Assembly: GCF_041146395.1 (NCBI RefSeq)
Contig: NC_090989.1
Span: forward strand, 47,890,501-47,954,500
Length of the DNA stretch: 64,000 nt
Origin: Eulemur rufifrons
Lineage: Eukaryota > Chordata > Mammalia > Primates > Lemuridae
Direction: 5' to 3'
A program made the translations under genes and the position numbers. A model generated the notes under the pieces. It had not been told where the DNA came from, searched no databases, and saw only the letters and a program-made list of their open reading frames with translations. Of this stretch, positions 45,901-60,929 are shown one piece after another. Within the stretch, counting starts at the first letter, position 1. Every line of letters begins with the position of its first letter.

Positions 45901-46170
45901 TTTTATTAACTTTTTAAAATAAAGTAACTTATGCTTTTTCCATTGGTGGTTTATTGCATCTTCCTATTTTGACACCAATTTATTAGGTGACTTTAGATAA
46001 GTTAAATTTTCTAAATTTTTTAAGTTGCTATTAATGAAGGGTTAGTGTAGCATTCTGTGGCACAGAAAACTAGCGCTTATATTTTGTCTTAGCAAAACAG
46101 AATTCTAATTTTGCTCTGATACTAATTTCCCTATATTACTGGTTTACTTATATGCACAAAAAATGTTTCC
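45901..46170. other. Unassigned non-coding DNA
   Basis: No gene or nameable repeat recognised. Confidence 0.4.
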
Positions 46171-46174
46171 AAAT

Positions 46175-46430
46175 GAAAATAGTAGTGAACATTTATTGAG
46201 CACTTACTAATCATGAAGCATTCATATAAGCACTTTACATGCATTGGCTCTTTTAACCTTCACAATAAGCATATTGGGTAGGTGCTGAGTTGTCTCCTTT
46301 TTAGAGAGGAGCACCAAGGAGCAGGGAGGTGAAATAACTTGGTGAAGGTCACACAGCTGATGGATGCTTTAATTTGGATTCAAACATAGGCAATTGGATC
46401 CAAAGCCCACAATCATATTGATTTTTCTCT
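46175..46430 (-). repeat. MIR
   Basis: Antisense MIR: 'tagtgaacatttattgagca', 'cactttacatgcattggctc', 'gaaataacttggtgaaggtc' and 'acacagctgatggatgcttt' in order. Nearly full length. Confidence 0.9.
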
Positions 46431-46439
46431 ACTGATGTA

Positions 46440-48135
46440 GAAGATTATTTGAAAATTTTTTTTGTTAAGAAATATATACTTTATTATGATTTAGTAAGTT
46501 CTTATTCTTGAAATATAAAAAGAAGCTTCATGTTAAATATTTGGTTAATTTATTATTTTGATATGTTTTATTTCACAGAATTGTTACAAAGTTTCTTAAA
46601 ATCTTTTTACAGCATGTTCCAAGCATCTTATAAATTGTAGCCACTGGATTCAAAAAATATTTGTTAACATAATCACCACTATTTTTTTTTCAACTATTTG
46701 GCTATCAAAAATGCCAATAAAATTTCAGAATTTTCTTAAGTATTCTTCTTTTTTAAATCAATTAATTTCATACTGGGCAATTCTCTTGTAAATAATGCAA
46801 ATGGATCAGAGTGCTTTCTTTGCCAATATGATCATCTAACTACAGATGGTAGTCATTAAAAAGGGAAGAAATAGATGAAAGGAAAAATAAAATCTTACTA
46901 TACACAGACTCTGTTTTATTCATCACACCTATAATAATCCCATAATTTATAGCAATTACTAAATATTCCTCATTTAATATGAGAGAAGACTGAGGTGTAA
47001 CCAGGTGAAATGACTGCACAATCTTAATGGGTAAAAAGCAGAAGAGAAAGGATGTTTACTTTTGTTGTTCTGATGCCAAATCCCTTGTTTTTATCAACAG
47101 ACCAATATGCTTCCTTATGAAGTGGAACAGTGACAGGCTGGCCAAGGGTCTGTTCTGGCAGAGCTTAGTGGTAGGTTAGGGGCATTTTAAGTGTCTCTCA
47201 AGAATGTACAAACTACACCTCAAAAAAGAAAGCCACTTTTGAAATCTAACATGCCCAGTCTATCAGATAAGAACTTTCTGACCTTTATTTCCCTTGCCTT
47301 CCTCTGCGCCAGCATTAGCAGGGCCAGATCAGATTCAATCCAGTGCAGTGTGACAAGGAAGTAAAAGGGGGTGTGAGTGGAGGGACGCGAGATGGAGAAG
47401 GGGGGGGTGTAAATAAAGATGAAGGTTTCAATCCATCTCCTCCCCTGATGTGCTCTCAGTTGGAGGAAGGGAGAAGTTTGAATTAGATGATAGACTGTGA
47501 GTTATGTTACATTAGACAGGACTTTCCATGGCCTAAAAGTTACCAGAAAGGTTGTAGGTTTTTATCAAAGGTTATCATCTAGAACTGGAGAAGATCAAGT
47601 TTCCCCAGTCAGTAGTGGGAAAATAATTTGTTCTCCATTTTTTCTGAATTTAGCTCATTCAATAAACAGCTCATTCATATATATTATTTCCTGTTACAGA
47701 AATCTGAAAAACAAGAGTGTACCTTCAAAAGATTCAGAGATTCAGTTTAGTTTAGGTGAACATACAAATCATTTCAAAATAAAAGAAAAACATCAAGATT
47801 CCAGGCTCCTTGAGTTTTAGAAGTCCCTGATAATTCCTAACCCATATTGTACTGTGTACCTGCAACTACTCAGAACATTTCACTTTTGGTGGAAGCTTCT
47901 TTGGCTAATTGCTATTTGTGCAATGCCCTTTATTTTGTATTCCCTATTTTCTGTTTGTTATTTCATAATTTTTTCAAGGATCAAGTAAACCTAATAATAT
48001 TAAAAGTAAATTTAGAGAGGCCATATATTTCTCTTTTCCTTAAATAGCAGAACTTTATAAAAATGTATTTGATAATCTCAACTTTTCTCCTTGTGTCATA
48101 TTCATAGCTAAAGTCTGGGTAACACACTGCTTTTT
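46440..48135. other. Unassigned non-coding DNA
   Basis: About 1.7 kb without gene or nameable repeat. A purine-rich G-run sits at about 47395-47410. A 107-codon frame (47497-47820) has no domain and is likely chance. Confidence 0.5.
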
Positions 48136-48142
48136 TCTAAAA

Positions 48143-48365
48143 CAGCACTGTCCAAGAGAATTCCTGTTGTTATGGAAATGTTCTGTATTTGTGCTGTCTG
48201 ATATGGTCACCACTTGCTTTGAGCCACTTGCTATGGAGCAATTAAAATATGGCTTGTGTGGCTCAGAGACTAAGTGTTAATTTTAATTTAATTTTATATT
48301 AAACTGAATTTAAATTTAAACATCCATATGCGGCTAGTGGCCACCATGTTGGATAGTACAGCTCT
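48143..48365 (+). mobile_element. hAT-like MER element
   Basis: Starts CAGCACTGTCCAAGAGAA and ends 'ccaccatgttggatagtaca', with body text 'gctgtctgatatggtcacca' and an AT-rich middle ('ttttaatttaattttatatt'). This layout is of a widespread non-autonomous hAT family. The right terminal repeat is mutated. The exact family name is not secure. Confidence 0.7.
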
Positions 48366-48369
48366 AGAA

Positions 48370-50505
48370 AATATATTTCTAAAATTGAATAAACCTTTGG
48401 CTTCCACAAAACCCCTTGCAGACGTCTCATTTTATCACACTTATTCATTTCATTTTAAAGAATGTTACTGAGAGCAGGGTTTTTTATTTTATTTTTTCTT
48501 TTTCTTAGAGGTAACCAAATAAGCAAGCCTCAGCTAAGGAAGGAATGCTTTGTAAAAGCTCAATATTTCAGGCCAAAGTGTTCATTTGTCTTCAGTAATG
48601 TTTGGCTTTGAAATTTTGTTGCTGTTGGCACTAAACGAAGCCTCAATTTCCATGCTTTGGAGATGGTATTGATGCACATTATCCGTGTGTGTGGCGCACA
48701 CAGCGTCAAACAAACAGCCACATGCGCTGAGGTCTGTGCTTAACAGTCCTGCCTCAGGAGCCCTGCAGATTCCTTGAGTATCCTTTTAACGATTCTCCTA
48801 TCTGTTCTATGAGAGGAACAGATGCATCTTTCCATATAGTGCAATCAGCCAAGTTCAGGAGATGGAAGGCCAAACTATATTCATATTTCTTTCTGAGTGT
48901 GAAGTATATCAGTGGTACTTAAACCAGTCTTCTCAACAGCTACCATCTCTTTTTTAAAAATTGGTTTCTATTTTGGTTGCGGTTTGAGATCAGAAACTAT
49001 TGAGCTTTCCTTTGAGTGAATTTTTCTCATTGTTTATATCCTTTTTAATGCAGTGCTTTAAGTATACTAGTATTTCTATTTTAAAACCCGAATTTCAGAA
49101 GTTTCTATCTTTATGAAGGAAACAGTTGTTTTCTTTTTACTCCTTTAAAAACAAGGCAATGATTTTAAATTAAAATAAATACTTTGGCTCACACCATTAT
49201 CTTTCTTTTAGAAATAATGTGTATCTTGTACCATGGATAGGAGTATAAGAAAAAATGTCTATGTATACATACATAACTTATTAAATATATTACACACATA
49301 GACAAATAAACATACAAATCAATTCTACCCGGTAAGTGGAAGCAATAACTCCATTAGAATGCACCTATATATTTATATATATGTAAATATATAATACAGA
49401 AGTGGTTTAATTTCATATGTGGCATAAAATTGGGCAAAACACTTTAAATGACCCTGAATTAAACATCACTAAAATTTATTTAGTCTCAGCGTATATTTTC
49501 TTGTTTTATATTTTCCTAAGAAAATATAAGTGTTTTCTATACAATGCCAAAATCTCCTTCACAGCACATGTAACCAGAAGTTTTAAATCTTTCCTTGGGC
49601 ATTTCTAGCAATAGGGAGCTCACTACTTTACCAGGTAGCCTGTTCTATTGTCAGCTAGCAATTGCTTTTAGAAAAGTGTCACTGTAAGAGTTGGATCTCC
49701 CTCCCTATAACATTGAACCTATTCATTGTTTCTATTTTTGACCATTTTGATGAGTGTGTTTAGTTTAAAAGATTTGCATATAAAGGATCAAAAAATATCT
49801 TCCATCCACATGGAAGGACGAGCAAATCTCAAATAAATTATGACATGAATATTCTATTTGCTTAATTCATATAAAGTTCTAGAATTTTTAGTGACCAGAA
49901 TCTCAGTGGGCAATATAAATGAAGGTTATGCCTTGTATGAAGTAAAATTCCATTTATGAGAGCTTGATTTGCAACCTGGATAAAATGGGAATGTTTATCA
50001 ATTTTCACAATAAATTTTCTATCTACACATGGAATCAATATAGGATTTTTCTAAATAATGAGTAGTTTAGTGCATTAATATATAAATCAATTTATAAAAA
50101 TGCAATTCACACTAAATTTTATTCCTCTATTGAATAATTAATTGTATCAATAGTCAGCCTGCTGACTTATATCAAGCACTATCAGATATTCTCTAATGGA
50201 TGTCAGTGAGAAAAAATGACTTCTCATTTTGTGTCAGAACTTGAAGCAAAGGGAGTTTTTCTGAAAGCCATCTTTAATTAAAGGCATGTAACAATGCCCA
50301 ATAGCTAGTGTCAAAAATCAATATTTTAAGAACTATGCCAAAATAATCTATAGGTTATATAGGAAGAAGAAGGGCTGTTCTTGTCTTCAAGTGGCAGAGG
50401 AGGAAATATACACTAATATATTCACCTCATGGTGAATCCATGGAGATAATGTTTATCTTAAAGGTTTAAAAAATGTCTGAATAAACAAACATCATCCTTT
50501 AAAAA
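48370..50505. other. Unassigned non-coding DNA with a CR1/L3-like scrap
   Basis: About 2.1 kb without a gene. Near 49596-49735 the text 'agcaatagggagctcactac' and 'agaaaagtgtcactgtaaga' resembles the ancient L3/CR1 or MIR-related phrase. The remainder is unassigned. Confidence 0.45.
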
Positions 50506-50520
50506 TGTATATGTATTTCT

Positions 50521-50787
<267 letters not shown>

Positions 50788-51053
50788 TATATGTATTTCT
50801 TTTTAATGATGCTTCCTGCTCAGAGGAAATTATCACAAAATTTGGTTTAAAAACTGTACTACACATTAAAAAACTATTAAAACTGATAAAGTCACCAAAG
50901 TTGTAGGCTATAAGAGTAATATACAAAAATCAGTGGCAAGGAACAAACCAAAGTAAAACCAAAAGTAAAATTTGAAAACAAATTTGTATACAATAACATC
51001 AAAAAGAATAAAATACTTAGGTATTAATCTAACAAAAGAAGCATAAACGTATA

Positions 51054-51466
51054 AAGTTGACCCTTGAACAGCATGGGTTTGAACTGCACAGGTCCACTCA
51101 TATGAGGATTTTCTTCCGCCTCTGCCACTTGAAGAACAACCCCTCTTCTTCTTCCTCCTCCTTAGCCTACTCTGTATGAAGATGATGAGGTTGAAGACCT
51201 TTATGATGATTTAATTCCACTTAATAAATAGTAAACATATTTTCTCTTCCTTATGGTTTTCTTAATAACATTTGCTTTTCTCTAGCTTACTTTATTGTAG
51301 GAATACAGTAGAAAATACACATAACATACTAAATATGAGTTAATTGACTATTATCAGTAATGTTATCAGTAATGTTTCTGGTCAACGGTAGGCTACTTGC
51401 AGTGGGGAGAGTCAAAAGTTATACACAGATTTTCAGCTAACCCTCACATTATTTAATGGTCAACTA
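51054..51466. mobile_element. Tc2-type (Kanga/MER104-like) DNA element
   Basis: Ends AGTTGACCCTTGAACAGCAT and TTTAATGGTCAACTA form an inverted repeat (AGTTGACC...GGTCAACT), with TA next to both ends as expected of Tc1/mariner-type insertion. Inside, 'ccgcctctgccacttgaaga' and 'ttccacttaataaatagtaa' match the non-autonomous element that I recall as MER104/Kanga-like. It splits the L1M ORF2, so it is younger than that L1. Family name is tentative; the class is better supported. Confidence 0.7.
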
Positions 51467-52206
51467 TACTGAAAACTACAAAACATTGAGAGGAATTAGA
51501 GAAAAAGTAAATAACTGGAAAGACAACCCCTGTTCATAGATCAAAAGACAATATTGTTAGTGTGTTAATAGGCTCCAAAATGATCTACAGATGCAGTGAA
51601 ATCCTTATCAAAATCCCAGCTGACTTCTCTGCAGACATTGACAAACTGATCTTAACATTCATATAGAAATTTAAAGGCCCCAGATTAGCCAAAAACAGTC
51701 GTAAGGAGGACAAAGCTGAAAGACTCACACTTCCTGATTTCAAAACTGACTACAAAATGACAGTAATCAAGAGAATGTGGTGCTGGCAAAAGGATTTTCA
51801 ACATAGGCATCAAAACGGTTAAATGGAGAAAGAGTAGTCTTTTCATCAATTGGCTCTGGGACAACTGGATATCTACATGCAAAACAATAAAGTTGGACCC
51901 CTACTACACATCATATAAAAAAAATTAATGCAAAATAGATCAAAGACCTAAATTAAGAGTGAAAACTATAAAATTCTTAGAAAAATACACACAGGTAAAC
52001 CACTATGACTTTGGATTAGGCCATGGTTTCCTAGATCTGACACAAAAGCACAAGCAACAACAACAACAAAAAATAAACTGGATTCTATCAAAGTTAAAAT
52101 CTTCTGTGCTTCATCAAGAAAATGAAAAGACCACCCACAGACTGAGCTAAAAATATTTGCAAATTACATATCTGACAAGATACAGTGTCCATAATATAAA
52201 GAACTC

Positions 52207-52221
52207 AACAATAAAAAGACA
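52207..52221 (+). repeat. Alu target duplication, left
   Basis: AACAATAAAAAGACA, identical to 52584-52598. Confidence 0.9.
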
Positions 52222-52583
<362 letters not shown>

Positions 52584-52598
52584 AACAATAAAAAGACA
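52584..52598 (+). repeat. Alu target duplication, right
   Basis: AACAATAAAAAGACA, partner of 52207-52221. Confidence 0.88.
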
Positions 52599-53470
52599 AA
52601 TAATCCAATTTAAAAAATGGCCAAAGGATTTGAAAAAATATTTCTTTAAAGATTTACAAATGGCCAATAATTATATGAAAATATGTTCAATATCAGTCAT
52701 TGGGGAAACACAAATAAAAACCATAAGAGATAATATTTCACACTCACTAAGATGGCTAAAATGAAAAAGACAGACAATAATAAATGTCTACAATGTAGAG
52801 AAATTGGAACCCCCATTTACTCCTAGTGGTATTATAAAATGGTGCAGCCACTCTGGAATACAGTTTAAAAAATGGTAAAAAGTGTTACCATATTGCCCAG
52901 AATTTCCACTTCTAGGTATATACCTAAAATAAATTAAACCACATGTCCACATGTAAACTTGTACATGTCTCTTCATAGTAGCCTCATACACAATACCAAA
53001 AAGTGGAAACAATCTAAATATCTATCAACCGATGAATGGATAAATCAAATTTGGTATATCTATAATATTCCATAAAATGGAATATCATTTGACAATGAAA
53101 ATGGTGTACTAAAATATACTATGTCATATATGAAACTTGAAAACATTATACTAAGTGAAAGAAGTTAGTCACAACAGACTACCTATTATGTGATTCCATT
53201 TATATTAAATGGGTAGAATAGTCAAATCTATAGAAACAGAAAGTATATTAGTGGTTGCCAGGGGCTAGGAGAGGGAAGAATGGGGAGTGGCTGCTAATGG
53301 GTACAGGGTTTCCCTTGGGATGATTAAAATGTTCTAAGGTAGCAGTGATAGTTGCACATGTCTGTGAATATGATAAAAACCACTTTAAAATATACTTTTA
53401 AACCATACCGTAAAAGGATGGATTGTAATGGTATATAAAGTATAACTCAATACACCTGTCATAAAAAACA

Positions 53471-53880
53471 AAAGAGAAGTCTGCTTTAAAATTCTCTGGT
53501 AGGAAAATATGTGGTCCCTTTTAAGAACTCTGTAAAGAAACAAGATTTTTAAAAAGGATTACTGAAAACAGGCAATAAAATATTAATAAATATCATAATG
53601 AAACTTCATAATATAATAATATCTGTTTCTACTTAGAGAGGAATAAGGAGGAATGTAAATAGAATGGAGAAGAATTCATTCTTTTTTCTTATTTAAGGAG
53701 AAATGGTTATGGATATTGAATATGATCTATTTCAGTTTTTCTTCCTGGTATCCTCTGTTCTGAACTTGGAAGGAAAAGGAATAAGTATAGGAACTGAAGA
53801 AGCTTTCCATTACGTGTGGAAGTTTGAAGTTTTACCATAAGGTCATAAGCATTAGATCAAAAAGTGAACAATTGAAAGTA
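53471..53880. other. Unassigned non-coding DNA
   Basis: Spacer between two sense L1s. No gene or clear repeat recognised. Confidence 0.45.
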
Positions 53881-53884
53881 AAAT

Positions 53885-55415
53885 GACTACAAGCTGAAGA
53901 TTTTTCTTGGACCAATGGAACAGAATAGAGAACCCAGAAATAAATCCATTTATTTACATTCAATTCAATTTCAACAAAGGCACCAAGAACATACAGTGGG
54001 GAAAGGACAGTCTCTTCCACAAATAGTTCTGGGAGAACTGAACATCCATGTACAGAAGAAGGAAACTAGACCCCTATCTCTCACCATATACAAAAATCAA
54101 ATCAAAATAAAGACTTGAATGTAAAATCTGAAGTTATGAAACTACTAGAAGAAAACATTGGGGAAATGCTTCAGAATATCTGTCTCGGCAAAGATTTCTT
54201 GAGTAAGACCCCATAAGCACAGGCAGCCAAAGGAAAAATGGACAAATGGGATTGCATCAAGCTAAAAAGCTTTTTCACAGCAAAGGAAATAATTAGCAAA
54301 GTGAAGAGAACAACTATAGAATGGGAAAAAATATTTACAAGCTACTCATCTTACAAGGGTTATTAGTATAATCGGAATGTATAAGGAACTCAAACAACTC
54401 AATACGGAAACAACTAATCCAATTTTAAAATGGGCAAAAGACTTGAATAGACATTTCTCAAAAGAAGACATACACATGGCCAACAGGTATATGAAAAAAT
54501 TCTCAACATCACTAATCATCAGGGAAATGCAAATCAAAACCACAATGAGATATCATCTCACCCCAGTTAAAATGGCTTTTATCTAAAAGGTAATAATGGA
54601 TGCTGGCAAGGATGTGGAGAAAGGGGAACTGTCCCTTGTACACTATTGGTGGGAATGTAAATTAGTATAGCCACTGTGGAAAACAGTATGAAGGTTCCTC
54701 AAAAACTAATAATAGATCTACCATATGATCCAGCAATCCCACTGCTGGGTATATGTCCAAAAGAAAAAAAAAGAAAATCAGTATATTGAAGAGATATCTG
54801 CACTCCTATATTTATTGCAGCGCTATTCACAATACCCAGGATAATAGAATCAATATAAGTGTCCATCAAGGAGGAATGAATAAAGAAAGTGTGGTACATA
54901 TGCACAATGGAATATAATGAAGCCATAAAATGAATGAAACTCTGTCATTTGCAACAACATAGATAAAACTGGAGAAAATTATGTTAAGTGAAATGAGCCA
55001 GGCATAGAAAGAGAAATATCACATGTTTTTACTAATATGTGGGAGTTAAAATAATCGATCTCATGGAGATATAGAGTAGAATGATGGTTACTAGAGGCTA
55101 GGGAGTGTAGTGAGGAAGGGGAGATAAAAAGGGGTTGGTTAATGGGTACAAACATACAGTTAGATAGGAAGAAAAAGGTCTAGTGTTCAGTAGCATAATA
55201 GTGCAACTATAGTTAACAATAATTTATTGTCTGTTTCAAAATAACTACAGGAGTGGAGTTGGAATGTTCCCAACACAAAGAAATGATAATTTTTTCAGAT
55301 AGTGAATATCCCAATTACCCTGATTTGATCATTACACATTGTATGCTTGTATCAAAATGTCACATAAATAGGTACAGCTATTATGCACTCATAAAAATTA
55401 AAAATAAAATATATA
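53885..55415 (+). repeat. L1 (L1MA/L1PB age), sense, 3' half of ORF2 and 3' UTR
   Basis: 5'-truncated L1 starting in ORF2 after the RT domain ('gaccaatggaacagaataga'). Coding remnants such as [20 protein letters not shown] and [20 protein letters not shown] (54377-54586) are well readable, broken by stops. The Cys-rich motif region and then the 3' UTR end ('atgcttgtatcaaaatgtca') are followed by an A-rich tail at about 55395-55412. Less decayed than the L1Ms around it. Confidence 0.85.
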
Positions 55416-58015
55416 GGATGAGGAAAAAATATTATAAACATGTTTATGCCAGTAAATTCCATAACTTATATGAAATAGAAAAATTTCTTAAATGACAAAA
55501 ATTACCAAAAGTCAGTCAAGAATAAATGAATAATCTAAATAGCCTTATTTTCATTAAATAATTTAAATTACTAATTAAACCCCCCCCAACAACAAAAACA
55601 AAACTGTTGAGTCTAGATAGCTTCTCTGGTGAATTATTATATATGCAATATTTTAAAGAGGAAATATACAAAACTTACAATACTCTTTTAGGGAATAAAG
55701 GAGGAAGAACTATTTCTCATGTCAGTTTCTAAGACAAGAATAACCTTAGCACCAAATCCAGACAATGCACTATAAGAAATAAAAAGTTATAGACAAATAG
55801 TCCTCATGAAATAGATGCAAAAATCCTTAACGGCATATTAGCAAATCAAATCCAAACATAAATGTGATGCACAATCATTAACAAATGCATTTATTTTAAC
55901 AAAACAAAGTTAGTTTAGCATTTGAAAATCAACCAGTGTAATATATCACAGTAACAGAAAAAAGGAGAAAAAAAGTACGATCATATACACAGTATGTGTA
56001 TAAAACATATGATAAAATTTAAGACCAATTTGTTATAAAAACACTTAGCTAAGTAGATATAGAAAAATAACTTCCTTAATATTACAAAGATTATCTATGA
56101 AAAAGCAACAGTTAGCAACATATTTAGTGGCAAAACCTGAGCACTTTCCAGTAAGATCAGGAATAAGGCAAGGGTGACCTTTCTCTTGCAATAAAGAAAC
56201 AAAAAGAAATTAATGAAAAGAAAACCCTACATAGATTAGAATGAAGGAGGAAAAGTTTATTTATTTTAAGATGAAATTATGTATGTAAAAAATCCTAATG
56301 AATTTATAAAGATTTCAGGATGAAAGGTCAGCCTGCAAATCCCATTGTATTTCTACATATAAGCAACAAACAATTGGAAAATATAACTTTTAAAAATACC
56401 ATCTATAATAGCATCATTAGTAATATATGAAATACTTAGGAAAAATTTAACAAAACATATTCATGTCCATGAAAACTACTCTATGTAAGAGAAATTAAAG
56501 AAGATCTACATAACGGAGAGCTATATTATATTAAAATCAGCAGGACTTTTTTTTTTTTAGTAGAAATAGATAAGTATGCTAGAATTTAAATGTAAATGCA
56601 AAGATCTTGGAATAGCCAAAACAATTTTAAAAAGAGAAGAACAAAGTTAGAGGACATATTCTATCTGATTTTAAGATTTACTGTGGAGCTATAGTAATCA
56701 AGGCAATGTGGTATTTCAGAAAGGATACACATATAAACTAATAGAACAGGAATAGAAAATCCAGAAATGGACCCACACATAAAAGGTGAAATGTATCAAG
56801 GTAAATTCAATGCAGGAAAAGTATGGTCTTTTTCACAACTGGATGCCTTTACATTATACACAAAAATTAACTCAGAGTGGATCATATATATAAATGTAAC
56901 AGTTAAATTCTAGTACTTTTAGAAGAATAAGACTTGGATAACCTTGGAGCATACAGATCTTTCTTATCAGGACATACAAACACACACACAACAAATAAAA
57001 TATTAATAATTAATAAATTGGATTTCACCAAATTTATAAATTTTTGCTTTTTAAAAGATACAATTAAAAATGTAAATGTAAGGCACAGACTGGGAAAACA
57101 CATTGGTAACACATCTATAGGACAAAGCATTTATATCTAGCTTATAACAAACACTTGCTATTTGGTAGTGAATATATATACAACCCAATTAAAAAAATGG
57201 CAAAATATTTGACTATACACTTCATAAAACTTGATATAGGAATAACCAATAATCATATAAAAAGATGCTGAACATCATTAGTCATCAGGGTAACACAAAT
57301 TTAAACCACAATGAGCTATAACTATATACTTTCTATATACTCCTTGGCATGATAGAGGGATTTCTTTTTTGTGTGTTGGCAAAGATGTGGAGCATTCAGA
57401 AGTCTCATTCACTGTGGGAGTAGAAAAATGTACAACTATTATGGAAAATATTTTGGCAAATTATTATAAAGTGAAACCCACACTTAGCATATGACTCAGA
57501 AAACCTACTTCTACATATTTAACCAAGAGGAAAGAAAATGTATGTCCACAAAAAGATCTTTACAAGAATGATCATGACAGCTTAATAGACCTGAAATGAA
57601 AAATACTCAATTCTCAGCAGGTAAATGAATAAACAAATCATGGTGCATTCATACAATTGAATAGCACTCATCAACAAAAAGAACAAACTAATGATACATG
57701 CAAAAACATAAATGAATGTCATGCTGAGTCAAAGACCCAGACATGAAAGAGTATATATTGTATAATTCCATTTATATTACATTCTAGAAGAGACAGAACT
57801 AATTCGTAGTAGCGGCAGATTGGTGATTGCCTGGGGCCGGAGGCTTGAGTAGCAAGAGTTAGTAGCAAACATTTTGAGATGGTGGAAATGCTCTAGATCT
57901 TCATTGTGGTGGTGGTTACCTAAGTGTACACATTTGCTGAAATTCATTATTAGTGTACTTAAAATGGGTGAATTTTATCATATTTAAATTATATTTTATT
58001 AAATTTGATTAAAAG
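55416..58015 (+). repeat. Old L1M, sense, ORF2 and 3' UTR
   Basis: Begins mid-ORF2 ('tattataaacatgtttatgc', 'aatttcttaaatgacaaaaa') and follows the ORF2 order: 'ttgagtctagatagcttctc', RT region ('ttgaaaatcaaccagtgtaa', 'gcaagggtgacctttctctt'), thumb region, and the 3' end ('tggggccggaggcttgagta', 'ggtggttacctaagtgtaca'). No frame longer than about 80 codons remains. The 3' end lies near 58015. Confidence 0.75.
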
Positions 58016-58019
58016 TAAG

Positions 58020-60925
58020 GTCAAATGTTTCATTGTTGAGAGAACTTTATAAAACTTCATTTTTATTCTATGATTTGGATGAAATTGTTAAACTATTATT
58101 AGAATTGTTTTTTCTGCTTGTACACATGATAATACTAATATTATATATAATTGACATCATTTAACTATTAACAAAGTTTTACAGTTAATGGAGCCAGCCC
58201 ACTAATAGCTATCATATCACATTTCGTAGGTTTACAAAAATAAGTGAAATTAATTTAAAGAATAGTCTTTTGATAATGAAAAGTTATACTTCATAGAGTT
58301 GTACAGATATACATGCTAAACTGTTATCTTTGAGCACATTTTTCTTAAAATAGCTGTTAACTTTTGAAGTGGATGCTGATGTGTTTTCAGCAGATTCTGA
58401 CATTTTCTGGTTTTCAAGGAGTCAATAAATCACCATGGCTCCAAATGTAGATGGTGAACACTGACAAACACATTGCAAATTCCATGTACATCATCAATTT
58501 TCCTGAGAAAAAGAACTTCAATTCTTATTTTTTAAATAAACATGCACTTATTACTTTTTAGCTCATCATCAATGAAATAGTTTATTAAAAAATAAGCTAA
58601 AATTCATTATAAACAGCAAAATAAATAGATATGCAATAAACTTCAAAACCACTGTGGTTGCTGTTTTCAGACTAATCTTTATACAGCAGAACAGCTCTGT
58701 CTTTTTCGCTCATATATTTCTGATACACCTAGCCTGTAAGTTCCCAAATTTCCTATTGACCCTGCTACATGGTGGTATGTCAACTTCTTGCATTTTTCAA
58801 GGAGTAACCCAGGGCCAGCTTTACAGGTGGGTGACAAGTCCATTTTCACAGGGCTCTACTTTCAGAAGGGCACCACTCTTGGATGAAAACTCTTCTCTCA
58901 CCTTCTTGAAATTCATTACAATTTTATTTTTGAAACTGTATTTTGTATGCAAAGTCTGAGGGGATAATAAAGCATGCACATGAGCGAAGGAGTAATAAAT
59001 AACAAAACGTGATTAAAGAAAATAAAAGCAACACATTTCTAAACGTGGCAAAAATTCTGATGTAGTTTTCCTCCTAATCATGACTGCTAGTGGCTTTTAT
59101 TTTCCTTGGCTGAGGCATACATACTTCAAAGGACATATTTTAATTCTGGCCTTGCTAGTTTTTCCAGACTTTTAAGTATCTTCACTGTTTTGGCAGTATA
59201 GTATAGCTGTTCCATGGGTTGTAAAACAGGGTTCCATACTTTATATTCTCTGTGAAAGGATCATCACATTGGAAACAAACTGGGCGCTTTCTCAGAGAAT
59301 AACATTTGTCTGTTGATTGACATTCATTTTCTCATCAAAATTATTTTGAATTATATAAGCAGCCCAAAGTTATAAAAAAAGGAGTACCAAAATATATGAA
59401 ACAAAAAATATTGAAAAGTCATACTCTTACTCCTTTCTATCTCTTAATTCTGCTTCTTAGGGGGAGCTACAATTAGTGGTTCAGCCTCTTTCCTTTTGGA
59501 ATATCTCTGTGTGTGTGTGTGTGTGTGTGTGTGTCATCTTGTAACTTAGTTTTTACTGTTAACAATATATTGCAGCTATCCTCTTATGTCAATATATACT
59601 TATTTTCTGTATTTTATGGATATCCTACAATTTTTTAAACCAATCCCAAATTGGTTGTTTCTAAATTTTCAAAATATAAATAACCTGTAATGAACAGATG
59701 CTTTCTTTCTTTTTTTTTTTTTTTTTTTTTACATTATCATGTATAATAAACTTTAAGGACATAAAATGACATAAAGGACATAGGGGCATGAAATAGATGC
59801 AGTTTGTTGTAAATTATTAACTATATTATGAAAATCAACCACCTTACTTCTGCATAATACCAAGAATATTATCCCTTCCTACTTACTAGCTGAAAAATCC
59901 TTCTTTAGACTAATTCACCAGATCTGAAAACAAAGGTTCTGCTGTAATGTTCTTAATACTAAGGATGATAATGATAATGATAATCATGAGTTTATTTTGG
60001 TTGTTGCAAATGCATGTCATTAAAAGATGGGTCCCCATTTTCCCCCTCTTTCTTGAATTAGTGCCTTAGGGAAAAAGATCAGAAACTTCCCTGCAGAGTT
60101 GCCCTAACAATATTTAATGAGCAGCAGGAGAGGCTTAGTTTTCTATGCCTAAGGCTTCACCTCTTTTACTGAGAAGTAGGATCAGAAGGATTGCAGCCTA
60201 AAAGGTGCTTTTTTATGATTCCTGTACAACTTCAGATTCTGTACACATTGAGGTTCTCATTAAGGTGCCATTGTGAGGCACGCCTGGAAGGAGAGGATTA
60301 ACAGTTATTTTGATCAACAAGGGTTGACAGTTTGGATTTCAATGATGTTGCTTTAACATTCAGCATGGTACCTTCCACATGCTACCTGTCATCACTCATT
60401 TGTAGACTGCAGGTCTATCCTGTAGACCCTGGCCCTGCACTTCCTTTAACCACTGCCCTGCCTTCTACCTTCCCATTCTGGCTAGAGTCATTATCTCTAG
60501 CCCTACTTTGTATCAAGGAGTGCAAGAAGGTTTTTGTTTTATTTGGGCACTTGATATGCTTTATCTGACATCAGTTTGAAATCTCAATGACTTTGCAAGC
60601 CTTCCTTCCTTCCTCACACAACAGTGTGGGTGCTAATTCTAATTTCTCCGAGGAATTCTGTCTTCTTTCTGTCACTTCTTTCTGATTTTTTTCTTTTGCC
60701 TCTCTCTAGAGTCTATATTTACTTTTTGAACCTTTGATATGTATGAAATAAAAAACAAATCCAGACTTAGGTAAGGAATGACTTCATTCCAAAAGGGGAA
60801 AGAGACTTTTGCAATAGGGAAAGGGAGACTATCGTGATAGGGAGAATGCTTGGACATGAGATTTGTAAGCATTTCAATGGCTAGTCAGAGAAGGGCTTGT
60901 TGAGTTTCCTTATGATACATATTTG
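58020..60925. other. Unassigned non-coding DNA
   Basis: About 2.9 kb with no gene. It holds a (GT)13 run at 59509-59534, a T-run at 59710-59730 and a short GATAAT tandem near 59965-59985. The T-run may be the tail complement of an antisense retroposon, but I find no body or duplications. A 101-codon frame at 58654-58959 has no domain. Confidence 0.5.
59509..59534. repeat. (GT)13 microsatellite
   Basis: A pure GT dinucleotide run of 26 bases. Confidence 0.95.
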
Positions 60926-60929
60926 GAAT

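Noticed and set aside
47497..47820. 107-codon frame in unassigned DNA
   Set aside because: No recognisable domain, no splice or promoter evidence, and AT-rich codons. Not supported as a gene.
59710..59730. T-run considered as the tail of an antisense retroposon
   Set aside because: Flanks show no duplication and no SINE, LINE or mRNA body could be recognised.
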